Under the pieces are notes generated by a model. That model had not been told where the DNA came from and searched no databases. It saw only the letters and a program-made list of their open reading frames with translations. Made by a program: the position numbers and the translations under genes. Shown in pieces: positions 18,451 through 27,398 of a DNA stretch of 64,000 nucleotides (the stretch's first letter is position 1; each line of letters starts with the position of its first letter). The stretch is from Marinospirillum celere (GTDB lineage Bacteria > Pseudomonadota > Gammaproteobacteria > Pseudomonadales > Halomonadaceae). The stretch lies in the NCBI RefSeq assembly GCF_900112235.1, contig NZ_FOLH01000001.1, positions 806,001-870,000 of the forward strand, in the 5' to 3' direction.

Positions 18451-19358
18451 AGTGCCAAATCCTCAGGTGAAAAGATCAGGTCAATAACTCGGAAAGCTTC
18501 TCTTTGCCGAGACTCCAACTGCAACAGGGGAAAGGGGGCTGCCCTTTCAATAGCCTGGATTGCTGAACGGTCAAAAGCCGCGTTTCCACTGGATTCGACC
18601 ACTCTAATACCATCAGGTGCTAGTTCACCAGTCCCTAGCAAGCGAATTCTTATCAAAGCCTCCAAGTCACTGCTGGTTCCTGGTGGCCGGGTCCATTGAC
18701 TGGCAATCAGATCAAAAATCACGCCTTCCATATTCGCAATGGCTTGAGCATCTCTTTCAGCCTGCTCTGCACGGGCTTCTTCACGCGCCCGTTGGGACTC
18801 TTCGCGAATTCTGGCTTCTTCTTCCCTTTGGCGTCGAGCCTCAGCTGCTCGCTCTTCTTCGACACGACGACGTATCTCTTCTTCCTGCTGACGCTGTTGC
18901 TCAGCTTCAGTTCGTGCCCTTTGCTCAGCTTCACGCTGACGTTGCAACTGCAGTTGACGCTGACGCTCTGCTTCCTGCTGGGCTTGGCGTTCAGCCTCTT
19001 GCTGGGCCTGCTCTTCTTGGCGGCGCTGCTCTTCTGCTCTACGCCTCGCTTCTTCCTGCTCCCTTTGGCGGCGTTGCTCTTCTGCCTCTCGCTGGCGCTG
19101 ACGTTCCGCCTCTTGCTGACGCCTTCTTTCTGCTTCTCTTTGTTGCAGTTGGCGCTGGGCTTCAGCCTGGCGTGCGGCTTCTGCTGCACGTCGGGCATCT
19201 GCAGGGTCCTGAGCCACCACCTGAGCACGGATGATCTCAGGCGTCGGTTCCGGCATGCGGTCACGCATCTGACCACCTTGCCAGAAGAGGAGCGCTCCCG
19301 CCAACAGGTGCACACCCAGAGTAAGGACAACCGATAATGGCAGATTGGCAGGCTTCAC
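18447..19358 (-). CDS. tolA: Tol-Pal system protein TolA
   Basis: Inner-membrane protein spanning the periplasm; it uses TolQR energy to contact TolB, Pal and CpoB. The product (about 303 residues) has one transmembrane helix (about 6-27), a long charged helical arm (about 50-205) and a compact C-terminal domain ending in FSPEDLAL. The arm is built of Arg, Glu, Gln and Ala; I find only one lysine in the whole protein, at the extreme N-terminus, unlike the Lys/Ala-rich arm of E. coli. GTG at 19358 is preferred to the two TTG codons before it because AGGGAG is then six bases away. The gene lies 10 bases after tolR. Confidence 0.92.
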   Translation of the reverse strand: MKPANLPLSVVLTLGVHLLAGALLFWQGGQMRDRMPEPTPEIIRAQVVAQDPADARRAAEAARQAEAQRQLQQREAERRRQQEAERQRQREAEEQRRQREQEEARRRAEEQRRQEEQAQQEAERQAQQEAERQRQLQLQRQREAEQRARTEAEQQRQQEEEIRRRVEEERAAEARRQREEEARIREESQRAREEARAEQAERDAQAIANMEGVIFDLIASQWTRPPGTSSDLEALIRIRLLGTGELAPDGIRVVESSGNAAFDRSAIQAIERAAPFPLLQLESRQREAFRVIDLIFSPEDLAL

Positions 19359-19368
19359 CAACAACTCC

Positions 19369-19812
19369 CTAGCGATCTTCAGGTGGCTTGGAAATCAAAC
19401 CAACCTGGGTCACACCAGCACCTTGCAAGCGGCTCATCAAAATCACCACCTCACCATAGGCAACCCGCCGATCCCCTCGAACCAAGACCGGCAAGTCGGG
19501 ATTTTGACGCTTGAAGCGAGCCACTTGATCAATCAATTCTTCCAAGGTCAGGGCATCATCTGAGTCAGCCCCTCTTTCCAGGTAATAATTACCCTCAGCA
19601 TCCAGAGCCACGACCAGGGGTTCATTTTGTTCATCAGTTTGGATGGGTTCAGAAGTCACTTCGGGCAGCTCTACATCGACCCCTTGAGTCAAAATAGGTG
19701 CGGTGACCATAAAAATAACCAGAAGCACCAGCATTACGTCAATGTAGGGCAGAACATTGACTTCAGAAATTGGCGGCTTTGGAGGGCTGCGACGTAACCT
19801 TTGCTTGCGCAT
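19369..19812 (-). CDS. tolR: Tol-Pal system protein TolR
   Basis: Inner-membrane protein of the ExbD/TolR family that forms the proton channel with TolQ. The 147-residue protein has a short basic N-terminus, one transmembrane segment with the essential Asp in NVLPYIDVMLVLLVIFMV, and a periplasmic domain ending in a QVGLISKP-like strand. Start is ATG at 19812, 11 bases after the tolQ stop; its stop overlaps the tolA ribosome site (TAGGGAG). Confidence 0.95.
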   Translation of the reverse strand: MRKQRLRRSPPKPPISEVNVLPYIDVMLVLLVIFMVTAPILTQGVDVELPEVTSEPIQTDEQNEPLVVALDAEGNYYLERGADSDDALTLEELIDQVARFKRQNPDLPVLVRGDRRVAYGEVVILMSRLQGAGVTQVGLISKPPEDR

Positions 19813-19823
19813 TTTCAGCTTTC

Positions 19824-20498
19824 CTAATCCGCTTTCTTGGTAATCAGGCTGCGGTGCAAAATACCTGAAAACTCATCGGCAAAGTTTTCATAATGATTTA
19901 GCAGGCTTTCACTGGAAGCAATGTAGCGGTTATAAGCAATCACCGAAGGTATGGCTACAAATAGGCCCATAGCCGTTGTCATCAGTGCTTCTGCCATACC
20001 TGGAGCTACCACTGCAAAGGTCGCCTGCTGAACACCCGCCAGACTTTTGAAGGCTTCCATAATGCCCCAGACAGTCCCAAAGAGGCCAATATGCGGGCTC
20101 ACCGAGCCGATGGTTGCTAACAGCGGCAGGCCAGAATGCAGGCGATCCTGCTCTTCCGCCAGGGCAATGCGCATGGAGCGTTCAACACCCTCAAGAATGG
20201 GCTCAGGATCCGTGGTTTTCTGACGGATGCGATTGAAGGTTTTAAAGCCTGAATAGATCACTCTTTCAGCACCCTGGACTTCATAAGGGTCGGTATCTCT
20301 AAAAAGTTCGTTTAATTCTATGCCGGACCAGAACCTCTCTCTGAACTCATCGTGCGCTTCCTTGGCAACACGAAATACCTGCCAACGTTGGAAAATTGAG
20401 ATCCAGGAAATAATAGAGCCCGCCAGCAGGGCTATCATCAAAAACTGAATAAAGAAGCTGGCCTGAAAGACCATTTTCCAGAAAGTTAGCTCTTGCAA
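19824..20498 (-). CDS. tolQ: Tol-Pal system protein TolQ
   Basis: Proton-channel subunit of the Tol system, ExbB/MotA family; 224 residues with three transmembrane helices (about 10-32, 125-150, 160-185) and the pore signature TIGSVSPHIGLFGTVWGIM. A TTG at 20498 is taken as start because AAGGAG lies seven bases upstream on the minus strand, whereas the first internal ATG (codon 9) has no ribosome site and would cut the N-terminal helix. It follows ybgC by 34 bases. Confidence 0.94.
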   Translation of the reverse strand: MQELTFWKMVFQASFFIQFLMIALLAGSIISWISIFQRWQVFRVAKEAHDEFRERFWSGIELNELFRDTDPYEVQGAERVIYSGFKTFNRIRQKTTDPEPILEGVERSMRIALAEEQDRLHSGLPLLATIGSVSPHIGLFGTVWGIMEAFKSLAGVQQATFAVVAPGMAEALMTTAMGLFVAIPSVIAYNRYIASSESLLNHYENFADEFSGILHRSLITKKAD

Positions 20499-20532
20499 CT
20501 TGGACTCCTTGAAACTTCAATCAATAAAATTC

Positions 20533-20943
20533 TTAACTGGCTACTCTGGTCAGGGCAGCAATCATGTCTTTGGGTAAACGACAAGGCTTCAAACGACTTC
20601 GATCAACACAGGCTACGTCGACCCTGGCTTGACAAAGAAGTTCCGCGCCACGGCTTACCTGCTGTAAAAAAGTCAGTTTGGCACCTTTTGCACTTTCCAG
20701 TTGCACATCAACGTCCAAAAAGTCATCCAGACGTGCGGGTTGTAAATAGTCAGTTTCAACCCGTCGCACGACAAAAAGCACATCCAGAGTCGACTGATCC
20801 CAACCCAAGGTGCGCAACCATTCTGTTCTGGCTCTTTCCATGAATTTCAGGTAGTTAACGTAGTAAACAATACCACCTGCGTCGGTATCTTCATAGTAGA
20901 CACGAATAGGCAAGCAAAAGCGCTTGTCACCGAATGACGACAT
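20533..20943 (-). CDS. ybgC: Acyl-CoA thioesterase YbgC
   Basis: Hot-dog fold thioesterase associated with the Tol system and phospholipid metabolism. The 136-residue product carries the family motif YYEDTDAGGIVYYVNYLKFMERART, with the catalytic Asp. The ATG at 20943 has GGAG six bases upstream; the GTG at 20955 in the same frame lacks one. It is the first gene of the tol cluster, directly after ruvB. Confidence 0.95.
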   Translation of the reverse strand: MSSFGDKRFCLPIRVYYEDTDAGGIVYYVNYLKFMERARTEWLRTLGWDQSTLDVLFVVRRVETDYLQPARLDDFLDVDVQLESAKGAKLTFLQQVSRGAELLCQARVDVACVDRSRLKPCRLPKDMIAALTRVAS

Positions 20944-20955
20944 TTCATTCTCCAC

Positions 20956-21960
20956 TTAATCAGGCGCTGTTAAACCAAAGTGCAGCCAGGCCAATTGAGT
21001 GACCTGCCGCCCGCGCGCTGTGCGCATCATAAAGCCCTGCTGAATGAGATAAGGCTCCAGCACTTCTTCAATGGTGTCCCGGGATTCGGAAATGGCTGCA
21101 GCCAGGCTTTCCACGCCCACTGGCCCCCCGGCAAATTTTTCCATCATCGCCAGCAACAAACGCCTATCCATATGATCCAGACCATGAGTATCGACATTCA
21201 GTAGATTCAACGCCAAGTCAGCCAATTCCTTGGTAATCGAGCCATCAGATTTTACCTCAGCAAAATCCCTGACCCGGCGCAGCAAACGGTTGGCAATGCG
21301 CGGCGTTCCCCGGGAGCGTCGGGCAATTTCTTCTGCCCCACCCTGATCGGCTTGCAGGCCTAGAAGCTTGGCTGAACGAGTCACTATGCCCGTCAGATCT
21401 GCCACGGAATAAAACTCCAGACGCTGGACGATGCCAAAACGATCGCGCAAAGGAGCCGTCAACAAACCGGCTCGGGTTGTCGCACCGACAAGGGTAAAAG
21501 GGGGTAAATCAAGCTTAATGGAACGAGCTGCCGGGCCTTCACCAATCATGATATCCAATTGGTAGTCTTCCATCGCTGGATAGAGCACTTCTTCAACAGC
21601 AGGGTTCAGGCGATGGATTTCATCAATGAAAAGTACATCCCCTTCTTCCAGGTTGGTTAGCATGGCCGCCAGGTCACCCGCTTTTTCCATCACCGGGCCT
21701 GAGGTGCTTTTAATATGCACGCCCATTTCTTCGGCAATAATATTCGCCAAAGTGGTTTTACCAAGGCCGGGCGGCCCAAAGATCAGGGTGTGGTCCAGGG
21801 CTTCTTTACGACCCCGCGCAGCACTGATGAAGATCTCCATCTGCTCGCGCACCTGGGGCTGACCGGTATACTCAGCAAGGCGCTTGGGGCGGATGGCATG
21901 GTCCTGGTTGGATTCCTGCGGCAGGCTTTCTGCTACTACAAGGCGGTCGCTTTCAATCAC
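20956..21960 (-). CDS. ruvB: Holliday junction branch migration helicase RuvB
   Basis: Hexameric AAA+ motor of RuvAB branch migration. The 334-residue protein has Walker [11 protein letters not shown], Walker [12 protein letters not shown], sensor 1 LVGATTRAG, the Arg finger region and a C-terminal winged helix. GTG at 21960 is chosen because the resulting N-terminus (VIESDRLV) aligns with the family start MIEADRL; the open frame to 21987 begins with TTG and would add nine unlike residues. ybgC follows, its start 12 bases downstream of the ruvB stop. Confidence 0.96.
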   Translation of the reverse strand: MIESDRLVVAESLPQESNQDHAIRPKRLAEYTGQPQVREQMEIFISAARGRKEALDHTLIFGPPGLGKTTLANIIAEEMGVHIKSTSGPVMEKAGDLAAMLTNLEEGDVLFIDEIHRLNPAVEEVLYPAMEDYQLDIMIGEGPAARSIKLDLPPFTLVGATTRAGLLTAPLRDRFGIVQRLEFYSVADLTGIVTRSAKLLGLQADQGGAEEIARRSRGTPRIANRLLRRVRDFAEVKSDGSITKELADLALNLLNVDTHGLDHMDRRLLLAMMEKFAGGPVGVESLAAAISESRDTIEEVLEPYLIQQGFMMRTARGRQVTQLAWLHFGLTAPD

Positions 21961-22018
21961 GGCAGGGGGCTTCCTGTAAGCTGGCAAATTCAGGAGAGCA
22001 TTCTAACAGAGAAACAGG

Positions 22019-22231
22019 CTATTCAGCTTTTTTGTAATCTTCAACCAGTTGCCAGGCCAGAGCAAAATCCTCTTCACTGACATAAACCCGGGCAAAGCCT
22101 GTTGGTGCCATTTCACCGATAGCACCGTGCAGGTAATGACCATCGACATAGACTTCAAGGTGGCGCGAACGCAGCATACCCGCCACGATATGGGCTTCCA
22201 GAATATCACTAGCTTCATAAACCAGTTGCAT
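22019..22231 (-). CDS. Small DUF2007-type protein
   Basis: A 70-residue protein beginning MQLVYEASDILEAHIVAGML, matching the DUF2007 putative signal-transducing domain, in which a beta-alpha-beta unit is followed by a Gly/Pro turn and a YVSEEDFALA helix. Its function is unknown. Its ATG overlaps the ruvA stop by one base (TAATG), so it is translated with ruvA; ruvB follows after a 58-base gap. Its place between ruvA and ruvB is not the textbook order. Confidence 0.85.
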   Translation of the reverse strand: MQLVYEASDILEAHIVAGMLRSRHLEVYVDGHYLHGAIGEMAPTGFARVYVSEEDFALAWQLVEDYKKAE

Positions 22232-22836
22232 TAGCGGCTAACACTTTGCAGTGCAGCTTTGATCAGGGCTTGGGTATCCTTACCTTCCGGGTCTATACCT
22301 GAAAGGGCGCGACTGGCCTCGGTGGGCTTGTAACCCAAAGCAATAAGCGCTGCTTCAGCTTCAGCACGGTGATCTGTTTTGGGTTGCTGGGCATCCATGG
22401 GCAGTTCCAGTTTGGCCATCTGCTGAGGCTGCCAGCTTTTCAAGCGATCCTTAAGATCAACCAGCAGGCGCTCGGCAGTTTTCTTGCCGATACCAGGAAC
22501 ACGGGTCAGCGACTGCAAGTCACCTTCCTGAATCACTGTTAACAGCTGTCTGGATTCCAGGGATGAAAGAATAGCTAGAGCCACCTTGGGACCAATACCG
22601 CTGACTTTAATGAGCTCACGAAACAATTGCCGATCTTCCAGGCGGGCAAAGCCATACAGCAGATTGGCATCTTCACGAATGACTTGGTGAATCCACAAGG
22701 TCAGAGGTTCATTCAGTGCAGGCAGGCCAGCAAAGACCGACAAGGGCAAGTCCACCTCATAACCCACACCCTGAACATCCAGGATCACCCAGGAAGGCTG
22801 CTTTTCGGCCAATACGCCCTGCAAACGTCCAATCAT
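22231..22836 (-). CDS. ruvA: Holliday junction DNA-binding subunit RuvA
   Basis: Tetrameric junction-binding protein that positions RuvB. The 201-residue protein has the N-terminal OB domain (MIGRLQGVLAEKQPSWVILDVQGVGYEV), two helix-hairpin-helix motifs (VSGIGPKVALAIL and VPGIGKKTAERLLVDL) and the C-terminal RuvB-binding domain III. Its ATG overlaps the stop of the upstream membrane-protein gene by four bases (ATGA). Confidence 0.96.
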   Translation of the reverse strand: MIGRLQGVLAEKQPSWVILDVQGVGYEVDLPLSVFAGLPALNEPLTLWIHQVIREDANLLYGFARLEDRQLFRELIKVSGIGPKVALAILSSLESRQLLTVIQEGDLQSLTRVPGIGKKTAERLLVDLKDRLKSWQPQQMAKLELPMDAQQPKTDHRAEAEAALIALGYKPTEASRALSGIDPEGKDTQALIKAALQSVSR

Positions 22837-23498
22837 TTTGTTTCCTTAGCTTCAAGCTTGTCTTTGTCTTCAATACTTAAAAACACCGGTAGATGCAGGT
22901 GCCAGTGAATCGCCGCCAGGCGCAAACCCAAGACTACGCCCATCGCCAACAGAGTATTAAAGGTTTCCCAGGAATCCGGTAGAAACCATGTCAGATTGAC
23001 ATAAACAAAGGCCCCAGCCATAACCGCTGTGGCATAGATTTCTTTTTCAAAAATCATCGGTTTAACGGCTGTCAGTACATCCCGCACAATACCACCGAAA
23101 ACGGCCGTCATCACCCCAGTGACAACTGCAATCATAGGAGGATGTCCCAGCGAAAGGGCAACATTGGCACCGATCACCGTGAATACCGCCAGGCCGATGG
23201 CATCGGCTACCTGAATCGCCCGATGGGGAAAGCGGATCTTGCGGGCCAAGGCAAAGACAATCACCGAGGTAATAAAAGTCAGGGTGATATAGAGAGTATC
23301 CTGCACCCAGAACACCGGTAAACGCCCCAGAATCAAATCCCGCAGGGTGCCACCACCGATAGCAGTGACTGTGCCAACCACCACCACACCAAAAAGGTCT
23401 AGGCGACGCTTAGCAGCAGCCAAGACCCCGGCAATCGCAAAGACCACGGTACCAAAAAGGTCCAAAGAAAAAATAAACAGGGGAAGATCAAAGTTCAT
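22833..23498 (-). CDS. TRIC/YadS (UPF0126) family membrane protein
   Basis: A 221-residue integral membrane protein with about seven hydrophobic segments and the two internal repeats of the family, marked by GGGTLRDLILGR (near residues 48-59) and GGIVRDVL (near 135-142). Prokaryotic TRIC-type proteins form trimeric cation channels; some relatives are implicated in glycine transport. The start overlaps the ruvC stop by one base and the end overlaps ruvA by four, so it is co-translated inside the ruv operon. The physiological reason is unknown. Confidence 0.9.
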   Translation of the reverse strand: MNFDLPLFIFSLDLFGTVVFAIAGVLAAAKRRLDLFGVVVVGTVTAIGGGTLRDLILGRLPVFWVQDTLYITLTFITSVIVFALARKIRFPHRAIQVADAIGLAVFTVIGANVALSLGHPPMIAVVTGVMTAVFGGIVRDVLTAVKPMIFEKEIYATAVMAGAFVYVNLTWFLPDSWETFNTLLAMGVVLGLRLAAIHWHLHLPVFLSIEDKDKLEAKETK

Positions 23499-24067
23499 CA
23501 GGAAGATCGCTTGGTTCGTTTAGCCAGACTGGCCGGATCAAAGTGCCGCCAGCTACTGCCTTTTTTACTGGCACCTAGCTGACCAGAAAGGGCAACCAGA
23601 CCACTGGCGGTATAGGCATGGCAAAGGGCTATGGCCAGGGCATCAGCCGCATCGGCCTGGGGAGTCGCCGAGAGCTTAAGGAGTGACTTAACCATATGCT
23701 GGACTTGGCTTTTATCCGCCCCGCCCCGCCCAGTCACGGCCAGCTTGACCTCCTTGGCGGAGTATTCACTGAGCTCAAGGCCGTGATTGGCAACACAAAC
23801 AATCGCCGTACCCCGTGCCTGCCCCAGCTTCAGGGCTGAATCGGCATTTTTGGCCATAAAAACCTGCTCAATCGCTACCTGATCAGGCTGATACTGCACC
23901 ACCAGCTCGGCTATACCGGCATAGATTTGTGCCAGTTTCTGAGCCAGAGTATCGGCCTGGATGCGAATACAGCCACTGGCGTGATAGTGCATCTGGCTGC
24001 CCTCGGCATGGATCAGACCGTAACCGGTGATGCGCGAGCCAGGGTCAATACCCAGAATAAGCATCAT
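23498..24067 (-). CDS. ruvC: Crossover junction endonuclease RuvC
   Basis: Holliday junction resolvase. The 189-residue protein begins with the catalytic strand [15 protein letters not shown] (first Asp), then [21 protein letters not shown] (catalytic Glu), and the C-terminal pair in [13 protein letters not shown]. Two ATG codons stand at the start (24067 and 24064); either could be used. The upstream gene yebC is separated by a palindromic spacer. Confidence 0.95.
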   Translation of the reverse strand: MMLILGIDPGSRITGYGLIHAEGSQMHYHASGCIRIQADTLAQKLAQIYAGIAELVVQYQPDQVAIEQVFMAKNADSALKLGQARGTAIVCVANHGLELSEYSAKEVKLAVTGRGGADKSQVQHMVKSLLKLSATPQADAADALAIALCHAYTASGLVALSGQLGASKKGSSWRHFDPASLAKRTKRSS

Positions 24068-24095
24068 TCACTACTACGCTAGATGCTACTGCGTT

Positions 24096-24154
24096 AAAAT
24101 TTCTCTCAGATTGCTCATTTACTCGATGTAAACTCCGCTTCTTCGAGAAATTTT
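24096..24154. repeat. Palindromic intergenic element between yebC and ruvC
   Basis: AAAATTTCTC (24096-24105) and GAGAAATTTT (24145-24154) are perfect inverted arms; inside them TTTAC (24118-24122) and GTAAA (24128-24132) form a second stem. Together they make a long nested hairpin in the 126-base spacer. It has the look of a dispersed intergenic repeat found in several marine gammaproteobacteria, but only one copy is in this window, so that idea rests on memory. It may also pause or process the mRNA. Confidence 0.65.
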
Positions 24155-24193
24155 GCCTTGTATCCTCGGCGCTCGTTTCGTTCATTAACTCTT

Positions 24194-24943
24194 TCAATTC
24201 AGCTGCTCCATTACAGCATCACTGAAATCGGCGTTGGAGTAGACTTCCTGGACATCATCCAGGTCTTCCAACATATCAACCAGTTTGAGCACCTTTTGGG
24301 CCAACTCAACATCAGTGATTTCCGAGTAGGTATCTGGCAACATGGAAACCTCCGCTGAAGCCGGCTCAAAACCTGCTTCCGCCAACGCATCCTTGACGGC
24401 ACCGAAGTTGGCAGGGTCTGTAAAGATATCCAGGCCACCATCGACGTTAGTCACTAAGTCTTCAGCCCCGCCTTCCAGCGCCGCCTCCATAACATCTTCT
24501 TCACCAATATCGGCATTGAAGCTAATGCGGCCACGCTTGTTAAACAAGTAAGCGACGGAACCAGAAGTGCCCAGATTACCGCCCGTTTTGGTAAACGCAT
24601 GGCGCACATCAGAAACAGTACGGTTTTTGTTATCCGTAACACAGTCGACCAAGACAGCAACGCCGCCGGGGCCATAACCCTCATAAACCACTTCTTCCAT
24701 GTTATCAGCATCATTAGTGCCGGCACCCCGGGCAATTGCCCTTTCAATGGTGTCTTTGGTCATATTATTGGACAGAGCCTTGTCCACGGCAGCACGCAAG
24801 CGGGGGTTGTCAGCTGGCTCAGGACCACCGGCCCGGGCAGCCACGGTCAGCTCCCGGATCAACTTGGTAAAAATCTTGCCCCGCTTGGCATCCTGCGCCG
24901 CCTTACGATGCTTGATATTGGCCCATTTACTATGACCTGCCAT
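24194..24943 (-). CDS. yebC: YebC/PmpR family regulatory protein
   Basis: A 249-residue member of the TACO1/YebC family, whose members act as DNA-binding regulators or as ribosome-associated factors that ease stalls at proline-rich stretches. Family marks: N-terminal [22 protein letters not shown], the EGYGPGGVA motif, and the acidic C-terminal domain. It stands in the classic position before ruvC and after aspS. Confidence 0.95.
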   Translation of the reverse strand: MAGHSKWANIKHRKAAQDAKRGKIFTKLIRELTVAARAGGPEPADNPRLRAAVDKALSNNMTKDTIERAIARGAGTNDADNMEEVVYEGYGPGGVAVLVDCVTDNKNRTVSDVRHAFTKTGGNLGTSGSVAYLFNKRGRISFNADIGEEDVMEAALEGGAEDLVTNVDGGLDIFTDPANFGAVKDALAEAGFEPASAEVSMLPDTYSEITDVELAQKVLKLVDMLEDLDDVQEVYSNADFSDAVMEQLN

Positions 24944-24981
24944 TGACGTTCTCCAACCTAACTATTGATTTACCAGAAGTC

Positions 24982-25124
24982 TGTCGGCTTCGCGACAAGG
25001 TTGCCCCACCGCGATCTGGGGCTTCACTTTTGCAAGACAGCCTGCTTTTCGAGTGACTATACCTCCCTGAGTATAAACACTCGCGCTTTACATCCCTGTA
25101 AAGCTGGTCGCAGGCAATCTTGCC
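24982..25124. repeat. Multi-hairpin spacer between aspS and yebC
   Basis: This 212-base spacer contains four separate perfect stems: TGTCG/CGACA (24982-24997), GCCCCA/TGGGGC (25003-25022), GCTTTACA/TGTAAAGC (25085-25104) and GGCAA/TTGCC (25113-25124). No open reading frame or tRNA is apparent. The density of stems suggests a structured RNA element, a composite intergenic repeat or the aspS terminator region; no clear T-run marks a terminator. Confidence 0.5.
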
Positions 25125-25155
25125 GTGAAGCGAGCCACTAGAAGGAGCTGACTTT

Positions 25156-26928
25156 TTATTCTTCAGCCTGAGGCTTGGCGCGCAAGCGCAGGTTGAGTTC
25201 TTTCAACTGCGCTTGGCTGACTTCACCCGGTGCATCGGTCATAACACAAGCTGCTGACTGGGTTTTCGGGAAGGCAATGACTTCACGAATGGATTTGGCA
25301 CCGGTCATCAGCATCATCAGGCGATCCAGGCCAAAGGCCAGGCCACCATGCGGGGGCGCACCAAATTTTAGGGCATCCAGCAGGAAGCCGAACTTCTCTT
25401 GCTGTTCCGCTTCATCAATACCCAGCACATCAAATACGGCTTCCTGCATTTTCTGATCATGGATACGAATGGAACCACCACCCAGCTCAGTGCCATTGAG
25501 CACCATGTCATAGGCACGCGACAGCTGCCCGCCTGGGCTGGCTTTCAACTCTTCAGGACTACAGAGAGGTGCCGTAAAGGGGTGATGCAGTGCACTCAGG
25601 CTACCGTCATCCTCTTCTTCAAACATGGGGAAGTCGACAACCCAAAGAGGTGCCCAGTCTGCAGTGTAGAGGTTTAGGTCTTCACCCAGCTTGCAGCGCA
25701 GCGCGCCCAGGGCTTCATTAACAATCTTGGTCTTGTCAGCACCAAAGAAGATAATATCGCCATCTTCTGCACCGACACGCGCCAGCAGTTCATCAACCAC
25801 GCCTTCCATAAATTTAACAATGGGTGATTGCAAGCCCTCCAGCCCTTTGGCTTTCTCATTAACCTTAATCCAGGCCAGGCCACGCGCACCATAAATACCA
25901 ACAAATTTGGTGTAGTCATCAATTTGTTTGCGTGACAGCTCGGCACCACCTTTAACCTTCAGGGCAGCAACCCGCCCCCTGGGGTCCGTTGCAGGGCCAG
26001 AGAAGACCTTGAAATCAACGCCTTGCATCAAATCATCCACATCCACCAGCTCCAATGGAATGCGCAGGTCGGGTTTGTCAGAACCATAGCGGTTCATGGC
26101 CTCGGAATAAGGCATGCGCGGGAAATCACCCAGATCAACATCCTTGGACTCTTTAAAGATCTTACGAATCAAACCTTCAGCCACGCCCATGATGTCATCT
26201 TCGTTAACAAAAGAGGCTTCGAGGTCGATTTGGGTAAATTCAGGCTGACGGTCAGCACGCAGATCTTCGTCACGGAAGCATTTGGCAATCTGGTAGTAGC
26301 GATCAAAACCGGACACCATTAACAGCTGTTTAAACAGCTGGGGTGATTGAGGCAAGGCAAAAAAGTGGTTTTGATGGGTACGACTGGGCACCAGATAGTC
26401 CCTGGCCCCTTCGGGGGTGGCACGGGTCAGGATCGGGGTTTCGATATCCAGAAAACCCTGGTCTTCCAGATAGTTGCGTATCTGGTGGGTCACGCGTGAA
26501 CGAAAACGCAGCTTTTCCGCCATTTCTGGACGACGCAGGTCAACATAGCGATATTTCAAGCGCACTTCTTCACCGACCTTGCCATGCTCATCAAGCTGGA
26601 AAGGTGGCGTTTCTGCGCTATTCAGTACTTCAACTTCCTTAGCCAAGACCTCAATTTCCCCGGTTGGCATATTGGTGTTGACAGTACCTTCGGGGCGATG
26701 ACGTACGCGCCCTTTGATCTTGAGCACATATTCGTTGCGAGCACGGTCGGCCAGAGCAAAGGCTTCTTCAGTATCCGGATCAACCACTACCTGAGCCAAA
26801 CCATTACGGTCCCTGAGATCCAGGAAAATAACCCCACCATGATCACGGCGGCGGTGGACCCAGCCGCAGAGTTCAACTTCCTGATCCAGATGACTTGTGT
26901 TCAAGTCGCCACAGTAATGGCTGCGCAT
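25156..26928 (-). CDS. aspS: Aspartyl-tRNA synthetase
   Basis: Class IIb synthetase charging tRNA-Asp. The 590-residue bacterial-type enzyme has the N-terminal OB anticodon domain ([15 protein letters not shown]), motif 1, motif 2 ([18 protein letters not shown]), the GAD insertion domain in the middle, and motif 3 ([13 protein letters not shown]). It begins with ATG at 26928 and probably leads the yebC-ruv block. Confidence 0.97.
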   Translation of the reverse strand: MRSHYCGDLNTSHLDQEVELCGWVHRRRDHGGVIFLDLRDRNGLAQVVVDPDTEEAFALADRARNEYVLKIKGRVRHRPEGTVNTNMPTGEIEVLAKEVEVLNSAETPPFQLDEHGKVGEEVRLKYRYVDLRRPEMAEKLRFRSRVTHQIRNYLEDQGFLDIETPILTRATPEGARDYLVPSRTHQNHFFALPQSPQLFKQLLMVSGFDRYYQIAKCFRDEDLRADRQPEFTQIDLEASFVNEDDIMGVAEGLIRKIFKESKDVDLGDFPRMPYSEAMNRYGSDKPDLRIPLELVDVDDLMQGVDFKVFSGPATDPRGRVAALKVKGGAELSRKQIDDYTKFVGIYGARGLAWIKVNEKAKGLEGLQSPIVKFMEGVVDELLARVGAEDGDIIFFGADKTKIVNEALGALRCKLGEDLNLYTADWAPLWVVDFPMFEEEDDGSLSALHHPFTAPLCSPEELKASPGGQLSRAYDMVLNGTELGGGSIRIHDQKMQEAVFDVLGIDEAEQQEKFGFLLDALKFGAPPHGGLAFGLDRLMMLMTGAKSIREVIAFPKTQSAACVMTDAPGEVSQAQLKELNLRLRAKPQAEE

Positions 26929-26969
26929 AGAAAAAATTCCTGTTAACGAGAGGTTCGAAGATAAAATTC

Positions 26970-27000
26970 AAAAAACAAAAAGCAGGGCCAAGGCCCTGCA
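26970..27000 (-). terminator. Rho-independent terminator after fmdB
   Basis: On the minus strand GCAGGGCC and GGCCCTGC (26992-26999 and 26982-26989) pair perfectly around two bases and are followed by a T-rich run (complement of 26970-26981). It lies between the fmdB stop and the aspS start, about 40 bases before aspS, so aspS needs its own promoter or reads through it. Confidence 0.85.
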
Positions 27001-27017
27001 AAAAGGTTAAGACCTGT

Positions 27018-27278
27018 TCAGGCTGCCGGGGCAGCCGAAGTGCCTGAGTCACTTTTCGAGGAGGAGCCGCCTGAATCGGCCAGATTCTTTTTGCTACCGC
27101 TCTTAAAGTCGGTTTCATACCAACCGCCACCGGCCAGACGAAAACCCGCCGCCGAAATCTGACGGCTTAACTCAGGTTGCTTGCACTGAGGACACTCTTT
27201 CGAGGGTTCTTCACTCATCTTGTGCATGATTTCCAAATGGTGACCACAGGCCTGGCACTGATATTCGTAAATGGGCAT
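27018..27278 (-). CDS. FmdB-type zinc ribbon protein
   Basis: An 86-residue regulatory-type protein with MPIYEYQC at its start and the two zinc-binding pairs CQAC and CPQC in the first 40 residues, typical of the FmdB/CxxC-CxxC-SSSS family. The tail is a low-complexity Ser/Gly/Ala stretch (SGGSSSKSDSGTSAAPAA). The ATG at 27278 is chosen because the family starts MPIYEY; the frame is also open from a TTG seven codons earlier. It is usually found before aspS in gammaproteobacteria. Exact role unknown. Confidence 0.92.
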   Translation of the reverse strand: MPIYEYQCQACGHHLEIMHKMSEEPSKECPQCKQPELSRQISAAGFRLAGGGWYETDFKSGSKKNLADSGGSSSKSDSGTSAAPAA

Positions 27279-27398
27279 GGCTTTTTGCCTCAACTGCAAA
27301 GGGTTAAACTCAAGGTAAAGCTTAAAATAAGCAGAATATTAAATAGGGCAGCAAGCAGCCCATTTCAAGGGGCAGCATTATAGCCTAGAGACGCCCCC

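Noticed and set aside
18617-19337. Three long open frames of about 200 codons overlapping tolA in other frames and on the other strand
   Set aside because: They follow from the repetitive GAG/CAG/CGC codon use of the TolA arm; no family features, and tolA is certain here.
26950-26965. GGTTCGAAG, resembling a tRNA T-loop
   Set aside because: No acceptor stem, anticodon arm or CCA can be built around it; it is in the short aspS-fmdB spacer.
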